Origin: Nitrososphaerota archaeon
GTDB lineage: Archaea; Thermoproteota; Nitrososphaeria; Nitrososphaerales; Nitrosopumilaceae
Reading direction: 5' to 3'
Assembly: GCA_028867755.1 (NCBI GenBank)
Contig: JAGWFT010000001.1
Span: forward strand, 474,727-538,726
DNA length: 64,000 nucleotides
Part shown: positions 51,684-60,217 of the stretch, in pieces
Position numbering within the stretch: position 1 is the stretch's first letter
Layout of the letters: every line of letters begins with the position of its first letter
The notes under the pieces: model-generated
What the model saw: only the letters and a program-made list of their open reading frames with translations
Databases searched by the model: none
What the model was told of the DNA's origin: nothing
Position numbers and translations under genes: made by a program

Positions 51684-51818
51684 CTACGTAGAGTCTAACA
51701 TTGATACGCACGGTGCATTTTCCATAGGAACACAGAGTACATGTCCTAAGTAAAGCATGCTATAGAAGATCACTGCTGCAGTGATTCCCATTGCGACATA
51801 CCACATTCTAAACTTCAT
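51684..51818 (-). CDS. Small single-TM membrane peptide, 44 aa
   Basis: ATG 51818 to TAG 51684. A basic MKFRMW start precedes a hydrophobic helix (about residues 6-27), then a short tail with three cysteines (LC, PC). The order of basic start, TM helix and short Cys-containing tail suggests a real membrane or exported peptide. A TTTATTAC patch about 24-31 bases upstream could be its TATA box. Function unknown. Confidence 0.5.
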   Translation of the reverse strand: MKFRMWYVAMGITAAVIFYSMLYLGHVLCVPMENAPCVSMLDST

Positions 51819-51991
51819 ATTTGCGAGTATTTTTTCTGTTAGTAATAAACTTACGGGTAATTGTCAGAATGGAAGCCTTGGAAGTTTTAAGGATTGGATC
51901 AAGTTCCAAAATTCTTTTCTGGTCATAAAATGAATTGAAAATTCTATCCGCATCTGGTATATCAGATAAGGGCAGGAATCACAAAAACTAT

Positions 51992-51999
51992 CTTATATG
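51992..51999 (+). promoter_or_regulatory. TATA box of the alcohol dehydrogenase gene
   Basis: CTTATATG lies 21-28 bases before ATG 52020 and so supports it over TTG 52005. Confidence 0.45.
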
Positions 52000-52019
52000 A
52001 CATATTGGTAAACCGAACC

Positions 52020-53072
52020 ATGCAGGCAGCAAGAATTGTCAAAATAAAAGAACCACTTGAAATTCAGAATTTAGAGGCTCCAAAGCCTAAGGGATCTCAA
52101 GTGTTGATTAAAGTAGAATCTGCTGGTGTATGCCACAGTGATATACATCTCTGGGATGGAGGCTATGAAGGTCCAGGTGGCCAAATTATGAAAACAACTG
52201 ATCGGGGTGTAAAATATCCTCTAACTCCAGGCCATGAAGTTGCTGGTGTTGTTGAAAGTATGGGTGAAGAAGTGGAAGGATTTGCAAAAAATGAGAAAGT
52301 TCTTGTGTTTCCGTGGATTGGTGAAGGGCTATGTCCGGCTTGTAGAATAGGGGAAGAAAACTTATGTGATAAACCTAGATCTCTGGGTGTTTACAATGAT
52401 GGAGGTTATGCAGAATACGTTTTAGTTCCAAGTTACAAATATCTTGCAAAAATTCATGACTTGGATACTGATATTAGCGCTCCACTATCATGTTCTGCTT
52501 TGACTGCATATGGTGCAGTTAAGAATGCACAATTGAAACCAAATGATAATGTTGTAATAGTGGGAACAGGAGGACTGGGGCTGATGGGAATACAATTAGC
52601 AAAAGCGATTACTGGTGCAAGAATAATTGCAATGGATCTTGATGATAATAAATTGAAGGTAGCAAAAGAAAGTGGTGCGGATATTACTGTTAATTCTAAA
52701 AATGAAGACCCAGTAAAAGCTATAATGGAGTTAACAGGAAATCTGGGAGTAGATGCAGTGATAGACTTTGTTAACGGAAGTAAGACTGTGGAAACAGATA
52801 TGCAAATACTCAGACGAAGAGCACGTGTAGTTCTTGTTGGGCTATTTGGAGGTGCATTACAACTGAATCTAGTGTCAATGCCTACACGAGCATACAAGTT
52901 AATTGGTTCATACACTGGTTCTATGCCTGATATGTTGGAATTAGTGTCTCTAGCACAGCGAAATGTAATAAAACCTGTAATATCGAACAAATTCAAACTA
53001 AATCAAGCAACAGAAGCGCTTACAATGTTAAAGCAAGGAAAGATAATTGGACGGGGAATCATAAACCCATAA
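52020..53072 (+). CDS. Zinc-dependent alcohol dehydrogenase (medium-chain, Sulfolobus type)
   Basis: 350 residues. The catalytic zinc ligands are Cys38 and His72-Glu73 (GVCHSD, PGHEVAG), and the nucleotide loop is GTGGLG. The structural zinc site is Glu102, Cys105, Cys108, Cys116, the same Glu-Cys3 arrangement known in Sulfolobus solfataricus ADH. It oxidises alcohols or reduces aldehydes with NAD(H); the substrate is unknown. ATG 52020 gives the usual N-terminus and follows the TATA box at the right distance. It stands as a single gene. Confidence 0.9.
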   Translation: MQAARIVKIKEPLEIQNLEAPKPKGSQVLIKVESAGVCHSDIHLWDGGYEGPGGQIMKTTDRGVKYPLTPGHEVAGVVESMGEEVEGFAKNEKVLVFPWIGEGLCPACRIGEENLCDKPRSLGVYNDGGYAEYVLVPSYKYLAKIHDLDTDISAPLSCSALTAYGAVKNAQLKPNDNVVIVGTGGLGLMGIQLAKAITGARIIAMDLDDNKLKVAKESGADITVNSKNEDPVKAIMELTGNLGVDAVIDFVNGSKTVETDMQILRRRARVVLVGLFGGALQLNLVSMPTRAYKLIGSYTGSMPDMLELVSLAQRNVIKPVISNKFKLNQATEALTMLKQGKIIGRGIINP

Positions 53073-53178
53073 AATCTCTTTCATGTTGTAAACTAACTAA
53101 TCATCCAAAATAAACTACTACAAAGAACAAAAAATCAGTTAAGATTAATACTGGATTGAAAAGGACTTCATTTCATGT

Positions 53179-53251
53179 GGCCCTTGTAGTACAGTGGCGA
53201 GTATAGGGGACTGTGGATCCCCGGACAGGGGTTCGATTCCCCTCAAGGGCC
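53179..53251 (+). tRNA. tRNA-His (GTG)
   Basis: The acceptor GCCCTTG (53180-53186) pairs with CAAGGGC (53244-53250). A genomically encoded G-1 (53179) faces C73 (53251), the histidine identity pair. The anticodon stem GGGGA/TCCCC encloses CTGTGGA (anticodon GTG). T stem AGGGG/CCCCT with loop TTCGATT. CCA is not encoded. Confidence 0.94.
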
Positions 53252-53321
53252 TCTAACCTTAATTCTATGGCTATAAACTGCGACTGGCATGATAATAAAA
53301 TAGAAGTTTTTGATTTGTATG

Positions 53322-53669
53322 TCAGAATACTCCGTACTTGCTAGATTCCATTTCTTCTTTTATTGCAAGTTTTACCTTTACATTTTTTTGAGTAACTTTT
53401 TGATCAAGCCAATTCAAAAACTTGTGCTCTAAAGTCTTTCCTTTCACTTTTTCAAAATCTGAACCTAGTTGATCAGACAGTCTTTTCACAAGTGACCTGT
53501 TAACACATACTACATAAAAATGCCATCCAAATGCAAATTCTGAATCAGTAACTACAAAGTCGTTTTCCCCATGAACCATTTGCTCAATGTTACTCAGTGT
53601 GGATATGATTGCCTTACTGGTAGCTTCATAGTCAGTTGCAGAGACATTGATGTTTATTCTAGATTCCAT
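53322..53669 (-). CDS. Conserved hypothetical protein
   Basis: 115 residues, ATG start. Mixed alpha/beta with the stretch HFYVVCVNRSLVKRLSDQLG and a lysine-rich C-terminal third (KVTQKNVKVKLAIK). No TM segment, signal or metal motif. It follows the methyltransferase gene on the same strand by 40 bases and may share its transcript. Function unknown. Confidence 0.6.
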   Translation of the reverse strand: MESRININVSATDYEATSKAIISTLSNIEQMVHGENDFVVTDSEFAFGWHFYVVCVNRSLVKRLSDQLGSDFEKVKGKTLEHKFLNWLDQKVTQKNVKVKLAIKEEMESSKYGVF

Positions 53670-53709
53670 ATTATTTATGCACAGTTTACAAATAAAAACA
53701 TGACTCTGC

Positions 53710-54483
53710 CTACAATGTATTTTGATTTAACAAATGCTCTACTTCGATATCAAAATACGTCTTGAGTATCTCCATGTAGCTCTTTATCGGTGCAGGTATC
53801 TCATTACCACATGCTATACCAAGATTCTTTGCATTTATCCAAATCACAAGAGTTTGAAGAATTGTTAAAAATCTAATATTTTCTTCATCTTTGGATGATA
53901 TTGTTTTCGAATATCGTTCCGCAAATTCCCAAGCAGTAACAAAATCTATGCAATCAGTTTCAAATATTGCAATAACTTGTTCTTTTAGATCATCTGATTT
54001 TTTGAATGGGGTTATATTGAGAATGTAAGGAAATTCTACCTTGTCAGGTAGACATCCAGGTAATGGACTCCATATAGTTATGATTCTGCAATCTTTCTTC
54101 AATGTAGCAAATTTCTGGGTCATTTTTTCTATAATGGTCTCGTCTGAAAACCAAAATAAAATTGCCGTCGCCTCACTGATATCAGATTCTAAAACATCTT
54201 CGCATTTTAAAATCCAATTGGAAAGATTTTTGTCTCCAAGTGCTTTCTTGGCAGATGCAATCTTCTCATTATTGTTATCCACACCCACTGCTTTTTTTAC
54301 TCCAAATTCTTCCAATGCTATGGATAAACTATGTCCATTGCCACATCCTAAATGATAAAAGATATCATTTTTGCTCAAGGAGGCAAACTCAAAAATCTCA
54401 TTGAGTATATTGTCTTGTAATTCAACATCCTCGCCTGTCATAATTGATGTGGGAAGTGTGTTTAGATATTCCTCTATTTTCAC
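53710..54483 (-). CDS. SAM-dependent methyltransferase-like protein
   Basis: 257 residues, GTG start. The N-terminal half has a motif-I-like FYHLGCGNGHSLSIAL (about 42-57) and an acidic AVGVDNNNEKI strand, so a class I methyltransferase fold is likely. The motif IV region is weak. The C-terminal half (from about 165) is all-helical and unfamiliar. The UPF0147 gene ends 26 bases upstream of its start. Substrate unknown; it resembles DOT1/histone-lysine-type folds only in the first strand order. Confidence 0.65.
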   Translation of the reverse strand: MKIEEYLNTLPTSIMTGEDVELQDNILNEIFEFASLSKNDIFYHLGCGNGHSLSIALEEFGVKKAVGVDNNNEKIASAKKALGDKNLSNWILKCEDVLESDISEATAILFWFSDETIIEKMTQKFATLKKDCRIITIWSPLPGCLPDKVEFPYILNITPFKKSDDLKEQVIAIFETDCIDFVTAWEFAERYSKTISSKDEENIRFLTILQTLVIWINAKNLGIACGNEIPAPIKSYMEILKTYFDIEVEHLLNQNTL

Positions 54484-54508
54484 AATAAGAGATGTTTCTA
54501 GACTAAAT

Positions 54509-54781
54509 TTATTCCCTTATTCTCTCTAGGGTGGATACGGCCTGCCACAGCGTTACTCTCACGTATGATGGCATGTTTGGGTCTTGTGTTATTTCGTCAA
54601 GTACACTTATGGCATTAGAAGCTCTAACAGAGACAGAATATTCTTGTTTTTTTAGCTCAATCACTAGATCCGAGAGATTTTTCTTTATGTTTTTTGGGGT
54701 TGAAGGATTTGTAGCTATGTCTTCAAGTGTAATGATTGCGGCATTAAGAGTTTCATCGTTTTGATTTTTCTTTTCTGTCAT
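54509..54781 (-). CDS. UPF0147 family protein
   Basis: 90 residues, all-helical. LEDIATNPSTPKNIKKN, SVRASNAISVLDEITQDPNMPSYVRVTLW and the closing VSTLERIRE are the UPF0147 family signature, a small archaeal protein of unknown function conserved across most archaea. Acidic overall. ATG start at 54781. Confidence 0.9.
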   Translation of the reverse strand: MTEKKNQNDETLNAAIITLEDIATNPSTPKNIKKNLSDLVIELKKQEYSVSVRASNAISVLDEITQDPNMPSYVRVTLWQAVSTLERIRE

Positions 54782-54827
54782 ACATGGATCACGCTAAACT
54801 AATTGTACTTATTTTATAAAGTTTGCA

Positions 54828-55136
54828 TCATGCTTCCAAAAAGATGTTTCCTGATTCTACCGTTACTTTGTATGACTGTAAATCCTTTATTTTGGCCGGA
54901 AAAGCCGAAAGATTTCCTGTTTTACAATCAAATTTTGCTCCATGCCAACCACATGTCACTACATGTCCCTCCAAACTTCCTTCAGAAAGACTAGCTCCTG
55001 CATGAGTACAAGTATCATTCATTGCATAAAAGTTGCCATCTATGTTAATCACTAGTACCTCCTTTCCGTCAGCTGCCACCTTTTGCATTTTGCCTGGTGG
55101 AATATCTGTGGTTTTGCCAACAATTATTTTTCCCAT
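54828..55136 (-). CDS. Rieske-type ferredoxin
   Basis: 102 residues, soluble, no signal. Box 1 CTHAG and box 2 CGWHGA give the two Cys and two His ligands of a 2Fe-2S Rieske centre, without the disulfide cysteines of bc-complex Rieske proteins. Such ferredoxins feed oxygenases or NirD-like reductases; no oxygenase gene is adjacent. ATG start at 55136. Confidence 0.9.
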   Translation of the reverse strand: MGKIIVGKTTDIPPGKMQKVAADGKEVLVINIDGNFYAMNDTCTHAGASLSEGSLEGHVVTCGWHGAKFDCKTGNLSAFPAKIKDLQSYKVTVESGNIFLEA

Positions 55137-55199
55137 GAGTGCTCTTCTTTTTGTGACTCTTAATAATTTTAATGTTATAAGTTAATTGACATGAAAACT

Positions 55200-56069
55200 C
55201 TAGACAAACTTTATTGTATTTTCCAATTTCCCAAGCCTTTCTATTTCCATCTCTACTTTGTCACCATTTTTCAAAAATACAGCGTCAGGCTTGTTTAGCA
55301 TTACTCCGGCAGGAGTACCAGTTGATATGATGTCGCCTTTTTCTAATGTCATTACCTTGCTCAAGATTGAAACTATTGAAGTTACCTTTAGATGCATATT
55401 TGACGTGGACGAATTCTGTCTTATGGTTCCATTAACCTTTGTCATCATCTTAAGATCCTGAGGATCAGGTATTTCATCGGCAGTAGTTATCCAAGGTCCA
55501 CATGGCGCAAAAGTGTCAAATCCCTTTGCACGAGTAAACTGTTTGTCCTTAGCTTGTATGTCGCGAGCAGATGCATCATTTAACACCATGTATCCAAATA
55601 TTGCCTTTTTTGCTTCTTCCTCAGAAACATTCTTGCAATCTTTTCCAATTATCAAAGCAAGTTCTATCTCATAATCAAGTTTTGACACAAAAGACGGACA
55701 AATTATGTCCGAAGTTGGTCCGTTAAGTGTTGATCTTGGTTTTATTATTATGGCAGGCTCGTCTGGTGGGATCAAGTTTTGTTCTTTTGCATGATCCTTA
55801 TAGTTAAATGCAAGACAAATTATTTTAGATGGATTTGGAATGGGTGGAAGAAGTTTAAAGTCAGATACTTTGCTGTCATAATTGATCTGAGAAGACTTTT
55901 GTTTTATTTCTTCGTACCATCCATCAAACAAAAAATCTTTAACACTTTGTGGTATTGGGATTCCAGTTTGTGAAGTCATACTTTCTCTTGTAAGAACTCT
56001 GTCTCCATTGACAAAACCATATGTTTCCATATTTTCTTTTAGTAACCTTGCAATCTTCATTTTATTCAC
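55200..56069 (-). CDS. Fumarylacetoacetate hydrolase family protein
   Basis: 289 residues, GTG at 56069 (ATG at 56060 possible). FAH-fold landmarks: FNYKDHAKEQ, E-x-E metal ligands in DYEIELALIIGKDCKN, NDASARDIQ, KGFDTFAPCGPW and GDIISTGTPAGV. Members hydrolyse or decarboxylate acylpyruvates and related acids, such as 2-hydroxyhepta-2,4-diene-1,7-dioate. The start overlaps the gltX stop by 4 bp (GTGA), so it is the last gene of the minus-strand isoprenoid/GluRS unit. Confidence 0.88.
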   Translation of the reverse strand: MNKMKIARLLKENMETYGFVNGDRVLTRESMTSQTGIPIPQSVKDFLFDGWYEEIKQKSSQINYDSKVSDFKLLPPIPNPSKIICLAFNYKDHAKEQNLIPPDEPAIIIKPRSTLNGPTSDIICPSFVSKLDYEIELALIIGKDCKNVSEEEAKKAIFGYMVLNDASARDIQAKDKQFTRAKGFDTFAPCGPWITTADEIPDPQDLKMMTKVNGTIRQNSSTSNMHLKVTSIVSILSKVMTLEKGDIISTGTPAGVMLNKPDAVFLKNGDKVEMEIERLGKLENTIKFV

Positions 56070-57772
56070 TTGTGTGTGTATATCACTTGATTTGCAGAAT
56101 CTTTTCTACAATATCCGTATCTTACAAACTGAATTTCTGCACCCACATTTAATTCTAAGTAGTAGGGCTCAGTCAACGCTTGTTTAATTTCTAAGCTATT
56201 CTCGTTAAATTGCTCATTTACAAAAAGAATCTTTGGTATCAAAACCTCTATTTTTACAGCATCTTGACTGGGAACCCACTGAATTTTTGGAATCTCTGGC
56301 TTGAAGTTATTATCAGTAATATCTGCCTCTATGTTTGGTACTATCTTGGTGATCTTAATATTGTATATCTCTAGTAACCTTACTTCGTCTCCAACTTTCA
56401 GGGATTTTGCATCATTGCCTGATATGTAGAAAGATCCATCTATTCGAATTTTTCTTTTACCCATGTCTTTCTGAGGATGATTTGAAATCTCTACCTCTGT
56501 CAAATTATTATTTTTTACTATTAGTTTCACAGGATCAGTAGCTATGAACAATCGCATGCTTGTAGGATCAATTATTTTTCTATTGAAAGACTCTAGAGTC
56601 TCAAAGGGAGCCAAAGTATCGGATTTTGTGAAACTTAACGAAAGTACAAACTTTCTGATGGCTTCAGGAACAATTCCTCTTCTCCTCATTGCTTCAAGAG
56701 TTGGTAATCTTGGATCATCATAACCAGAAACTTTTCCTTCCTGTACAAGCGGTTTTAATATTCTCTTTGATACTGGCATTCCATCAAACTCCAATCTGGA
56801 AAATTCAAGAACTCTTGGTTTTCTCATTTGAAGCTTGTCAAGAATTGCATAATAAAGCTCATTTCGAAGTTCATATTCTTTTGTTCTAAATGCATGTGTT
56901 ACCCCATCGACACTATCTTCTATAGATACTGCAAAGTCATAGTTGGGCCATACACGATATTTGTTTTTGTGAATTGGATGTGACTCGTCTATTATTCTCA
57001 ATAATGTGGGGTCCCGCATAACAGTATTCTCCGAATGCATGTTTCCACGAAATCTTACGATTGCTTCTCCAGGCTTGTACTTTTCCAACATATCTTTCCA
57101 ACGTTTCGTGTTTTGTGTAAGATCTCCAAAACTACATTTGCACGACAACATTTCTCGCCTGTTTTTACTTATAGTTTCTTTATTACAAGTACAGACATAA
57201 GCATATCCAGATTGAATAAATTCCTCTGCCTTTCTATAGATTAATTCCATATCATCTGAAGTATTCTTTATGTGATCATATTTTACACCTAACCAATCAA
57301 GCCCCACTTTTATTGCAGCATAATATTCCAATCTTTCTTTTTCAGGATTTGTGTCATCAAACCTAAAGATGAGTTTACCTCCATACATTCTAGCATATTC
57401 TTCATCTATTATTGCAGCTTTTGCATGTCCTATGTGTGGATATCCATTTGGTTCTGGTGGAAACCTAGTGACTACTTTACCTTGTTCTGCATCGTCAAGT
57501 AATGGTAGGCCAACTCTATCCTGTTTTGGTTTTACTGTGAGTAATTCTGGAAATTTAGTTTCAAGTTCTGATTTTTGCATTAATAGAGTAATAGTATTTA
57601 CTTCGTTTACTATCTCAGAAATAATAGGTATTATTTCCTTTATCTTTTCTCTAAGTTCTGGCTTAGAACCCATTACTTTTGAAATTACAGCGTCGTTTCT
57701 AGTTTTTCCGTCATGCTCAGAGGCATTTAAGAGGGCAATTCCTCGTATGGATTTTCTTATCTCATCATCCAA
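56066..57772 (-). CDS. gltX: Glutamyl-tRNA synthetase (archaeal type, non-discriminating)
   Basis: 568 residues, TTG start. The class I HIGH motif is in PEPNGYPHIGHAKAA, and MPVSKRIL gives the KMSKS counterpart. A Cys pattern CTCNKE, then CKCS marks a zinc-like insertion typical of this GluRS/GlnRS-like group. It ends in a beta-barrel anticodon domain. With gatD and gatE also in this genome, it should charge both tRNA(Glu) and tRNA(Gln) with glutamate. It directly follows the prenyl synthase stop and overlaps the FAH gene. Confidence 0.94.
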   Translation of the reverse strand: MDDEIRKSIRGIALLNASEHDGKTRNDAVISKVMGSKPELREKIKEIIPIISEIVNEVNTITLLMQKSELETKFPELLTVKPKQDRVGLPLLDDAEQGKVVTRFPPEPNGYPHIGHAKAAIIDEEYARMYGGKLIFRFDDTNPEKERLEYYAAIKVGLDWLGVKYDHIKNTSDDMELIYRKAEEFIQSGYAYVCTCNKETISKNRREMLSCKCSFGDLTQNTKRWKDMLEKYKPGEAIVRFRGNMHSENTVMRDPTLLRIIDESHPIHKNKYRVWPNYDFAVSIEDSVDGVTHAFRTKEYELRNELYYAILDKLQMRKPRVLEFSRLEFDGMPVSKRILKPLVQEGKVSGYDDPRLPTLEAMRRRGIVPEAIRKFVLSLSFTKSDTLAPFETLESFNRKIIDPTSMRLFIATDPVKLIVKNNNLTEVEISNHPQKDMGKRKIRIDGSFYISGNDAKSLKVGDEVRLLEIYNIKITKIVPNIEADITDNNFKPEIPKIQWVPSQDAVKIEVLIPKILFVNEQFNENSLEIKQALTEPYYLELNVGAEIQFVRYGYCRKDSANQVIYTHK

Positions 57773-58774
57773 TTATAGACTCCTCTCTACTACAAAATCT
57801 AACAAGGAAAGAAGATCTTCTTTTGCAGAATTATCATACTTGTAAATGGATTTTCTTGCAGCATTCAAGTGGCAAGAAGCTCTCTCTCTCACGGTTTTTT
57901 CAATGCCAAGTGATGATATTACTTCCATAGCTTTTTCCACTTTGTTCCTTGATATCGAGGCATTGCCAAAGGCATTGAGAATAATTTTACGCTCATTTCC
58001 TTTTGCAAGTTTTATAGCCAAAAGAATTGGTAACGACTTTTTTCCTTCCCTTATGTCATTTCCGACTGGTTTTTTTGTAATTTTGGGATCTCCTATTATC
58101 CCAATCAGATCATCGATTATCTGAAATGCTATTCCAAGGTTTTTGCCGTAACTCGAAAGTCTTCTTACGTCTGATTTTGTAGTATCTGCAGAAATAGCCC
58201 CCATTGCACAAGATGCCACAAATAGAGACGATGTTTTTTTCTCTATCATCTTTATGTATTGTAATTCGGTAGGAATGCTCTTCAATTTAGCCATGCTTAT
58301 GTCTAATACTTGGCCCTCGCACACCTCACTGCATGCTCTTGAGAGCGCAGATATGAGTGAGATTCTCACTTCTTTTGGAATGTGTATATCCAAATTTGAA
58401 ATAGTTTCAAAGGCTCTCGAAAAAAGTATATCGCCAGCTAGAATGCCAACCGGCATGCCAAATTTCACGTGTACAGTAGGTACACCATGTCTTACTTCGT
58501 CATTATCCATTATGTCATCATGAACTAATGTGAAATTGTGTATCATTTCAATTGCTGCTGCTGCTGGAAGTGCTTGCCTTGTTGAACCGCCTAAAAGCTC
58601 ACAACTCTTTATGACTAAATACGGTCTAAGACGCTTTCCTCCATGTTCAATCAAATAACTCGCAGCTTTGTACAGATTTGATGGTTCACCTTTCAGTCTT
58701 GATAAAAGAAAAGAATCTACTTTCTTTGCAGTCTTTACAATATTGTTCAATTGCGTTCTATTTTCAACTCCCAT
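57773..58774 (-). CDS. Polyprenyl (geranylgeranyl) diphosphate synthase
   Basis: 333 residues. The first Asp-rich motif is in HDDIMDND and the second is DDLIG in QIIDDLIG, with KRLRPYLV binding diphosphate. It condenses IPP with allylic diphosphates to the C15-C20+ chains for archaeal lipids and quinones; chain length is not certain. Its start overlaps the end of the IDI-like gene by 28 bp. It completes the local route from mevalonate to prenyl diphosphate. Confidence 0.92.
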   Translation of the reverse strand: MGVENRTQLNNIVKTAKKVDSFLLSRLKGEPSNLYKAASYLIEHGGKRLRPYLVIKSCELLGGSTRQALPAAAAIEMIHNFTLVHDDIMDNDEVRHGVPTVHVKFGMPVGILAGDILFSRAFETISNLDIHIPKEVRISLISALSRACSEVCEGQVLDISMAKLKSIPTELQYIKMIEKKTSSLFVASCAMGAISADTTKSDVRRLSSYGKNLGIAFQIIDDLIGIIGDPKITKKPVGNDIREGKKSLPILLAIKLAKGNERKIILNAFGNASISRNKVEKAMEVISSLGIEKTVRERASCHLNAARKSIYKYDNSAKEDLLSLLDFVVERSL

Positions 58775-59391
58775 TTATGATCTGGAAAATGATACTTTAA
58801 TGGATCTTCTAAACGACTTTTGAGACCTTCCTTGTTCCACATTTTAAGAATTTTCTTGTGTGGTTCTATTATGTTATTGCTTGACTCAGAAAGAAAATAC
58901 AATGCAACTAGCATCCATGGGCAGAAAATCTGTGGAGATTTTTCAATTTCGGATAAAAGCTCATCAAATGTTGTCCATTTGACTGCAGATATTTCATCTT
59001 CTACAAGCCTTATTTTCTCAGGCTCATCCATTATGCCTATTAAAGTACCACAAACTTCATTTTCCGAACCTATGTCTTTGTAAGGAACATGATATTCAAA
59101 CTTGAACAAATAATCCAACTTGCAATTTATTCCAAGCTCTTCTGGGAGCCTTCTTTCTGCTGATGATACGTATGTTTCAGACTGTCTAGGATGGCTTGCA
59201 ACTGTGCCATCCCAATCCCCAGGCCAAAGCATTTTACTCGTACTTCTCTGTGTTAACAAAAGTTTTCCATCTTTGTTGAATAACAAAATTGTAAAAGCTC
59301 TATGTAGTTTTCCATTAGGTAGATGACATTTTACTTTTTCTTCAGTTCCTACCTGTCTATCATTACTATCTACCAGAATTAAATATTCCAT
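58747..59391 (-). CDS. idi: Nudix protein of type I isopentenyl-diphosphate isomerase family, catalytic Cys replaced
   Basis: 214 residues. Type I IDI features: metal ligands His23 and His30 (HLPNGKLHRAF), His67 in SHP, Nudix-like RRLPEELG, Glu110-Asn-Glu-Val-Cys (E. coli Glu116 region) and Pro-Trp-Met at 158-160 (E. coli Trp161 region). The catalytic Cys (Cys67 in E. coli, C-x-HP) is Ala65 here (VASHP), while a Cys157 sits beside the Trp. It belongs with mevalonate-pathway genes and most likely handles IPP/DMAPP, but its activity is doubtful on this evidence. Archaea more often use the type II enzyme. Confidence 0.82.
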   Translation of the reverse strand: MEYLILVDSNDRQVGTEEKVKCHLPNGKLHRAFTILLFNKDGKLLLTQRSTSKMLWPGDWDGTVASHPRQSETYVSSAERRLPEELGINCKLDYLFKFEYHVPYKDIGSENEVCGTLIGIMDEPEKIRLVEDEISAVKWTTFDELLSEIEKSPQIFCPWMLVALYFLSESSNNIIEPHKKILKMWNKEGLKSRLEDPLKYHFPDHKWELKIERN

Positions 59392-60137
59392 ACTTTATTG
59401 CCCCTAATTATAGTACCTTCAAACCCTTTGCCATTTATTGCATTTACTATTCTCTGAGGGATTCTCCCATTAACAAAAAATACACTTGTTCCATTCTTAG
59501 ACATTGACATGGCTTCCTTTATTTTACGATTCATTCCTCCTGTGACATCCATTTTTACATCTGTAGTTGTAGGTCTTTCTGTAGTCATTTCACGAATTAA
59601 TTTTTTAGTCTTGATATCAGAGTACACTCCATCAACATTTGTTACAAAAATTGCAAGACGTGGTTTCAAGATTTTAGTTAACATGCCAATTATTCTATCT
59701 CCAGATAGTATGTAGAATTTGTTCTTACCAAACCACATGACATCCCCATATGAAATTGGAACTAGTCCAGTATTGGCAATTTTTGGAATCTCTTTGATTT
59801 TCTTTATTATTGGTTTGTTTCCAAAAATAAAATCAGTTGGAGGTAAGCAATACGGTTTGAGATTTGCTTGAAAAAATGATTGAAGGACTAGTCTGTTTAG
59901 TTCTACCATGGAATTTTTAACAACTGAAACGCCTTTGGTGCTATATTTCTCAGGTTTTGTATGCATGTCGTATTTTACAGACCAATAATGGCCAAAAGAA
60001 CCGCCACCATGAACTATCATATATGGTTCTTTTATCTTTCTTAAATGAGAAGCAATTTGTTTGATTGCAGATACATTAGGTGTTAGTGGTTTTTGCTTGT
60101 TTGTAATTACTGATCCTCCCAGTTTAAGCAAAATCAT
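59379..60137 (-). CDS. Isopentenyl phosphate kinase
   Basis: 252 residues from ATG 60137; a box on the minus strand, TTTTTAAAA (60162-60170), is 25-33 bases upstream. An ORF extension to 60182 lies upstream of the expected transcript start. ILLKLGGSVITNK and VHGGGSFGH (with the catalytic His) are amino-acid-kinase-fold IPK motifs. It phosphorylates isopentenyl phosphate to IPP in the archaeal variant mevalonate pathway. Overlaps the IDI-like gene by 13 bp. Confidence 0.92.
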   Translation of the reverse strand: MILLKLGGSVITNKQKPLTPNVSAIKQIASHLRKIKEPYMIVHGGGSFGHYWSVKYDMHTKPEKYSTKGVSVVKNSMVELNRLVLQSFFQANLKPYCLPPTDFIFGNKPIIKKIKEIPKIANTGLVPISYGDVMWFGKNKFYILSGDRIIGMLTKILKPRLAIFVTNVDGVYSDIKTKKLIREMTTERPTTTDVKMDVTGGMNRKIKEAMSMSKNGTSVFFVNGRIPQRIVNAINGKGFEGTIIRGNKVWNI

Positions 60138-60161
60138 GATTTTTAACAGTGCTATGGTCGG

Positions 60162-60170
60162 TTTTAAAAA
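60162..60170 (-). promoter_or_regulatory. TATA box of the isopentenyl phosphate kinase gene
   Basis: TTTTTAAAA on the minus strand, 25-33 bases before ATG 60137. It gives the lower isoprenoid genes a possible internal promoter inside the rpoN-eno-rps2 series. Confidence 0.5.
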
Positions 60171-60217
60171 GTATCCCAGCATTTTTGTTTATAAACATCC
60201 TGAAGATATTCTTCAGA

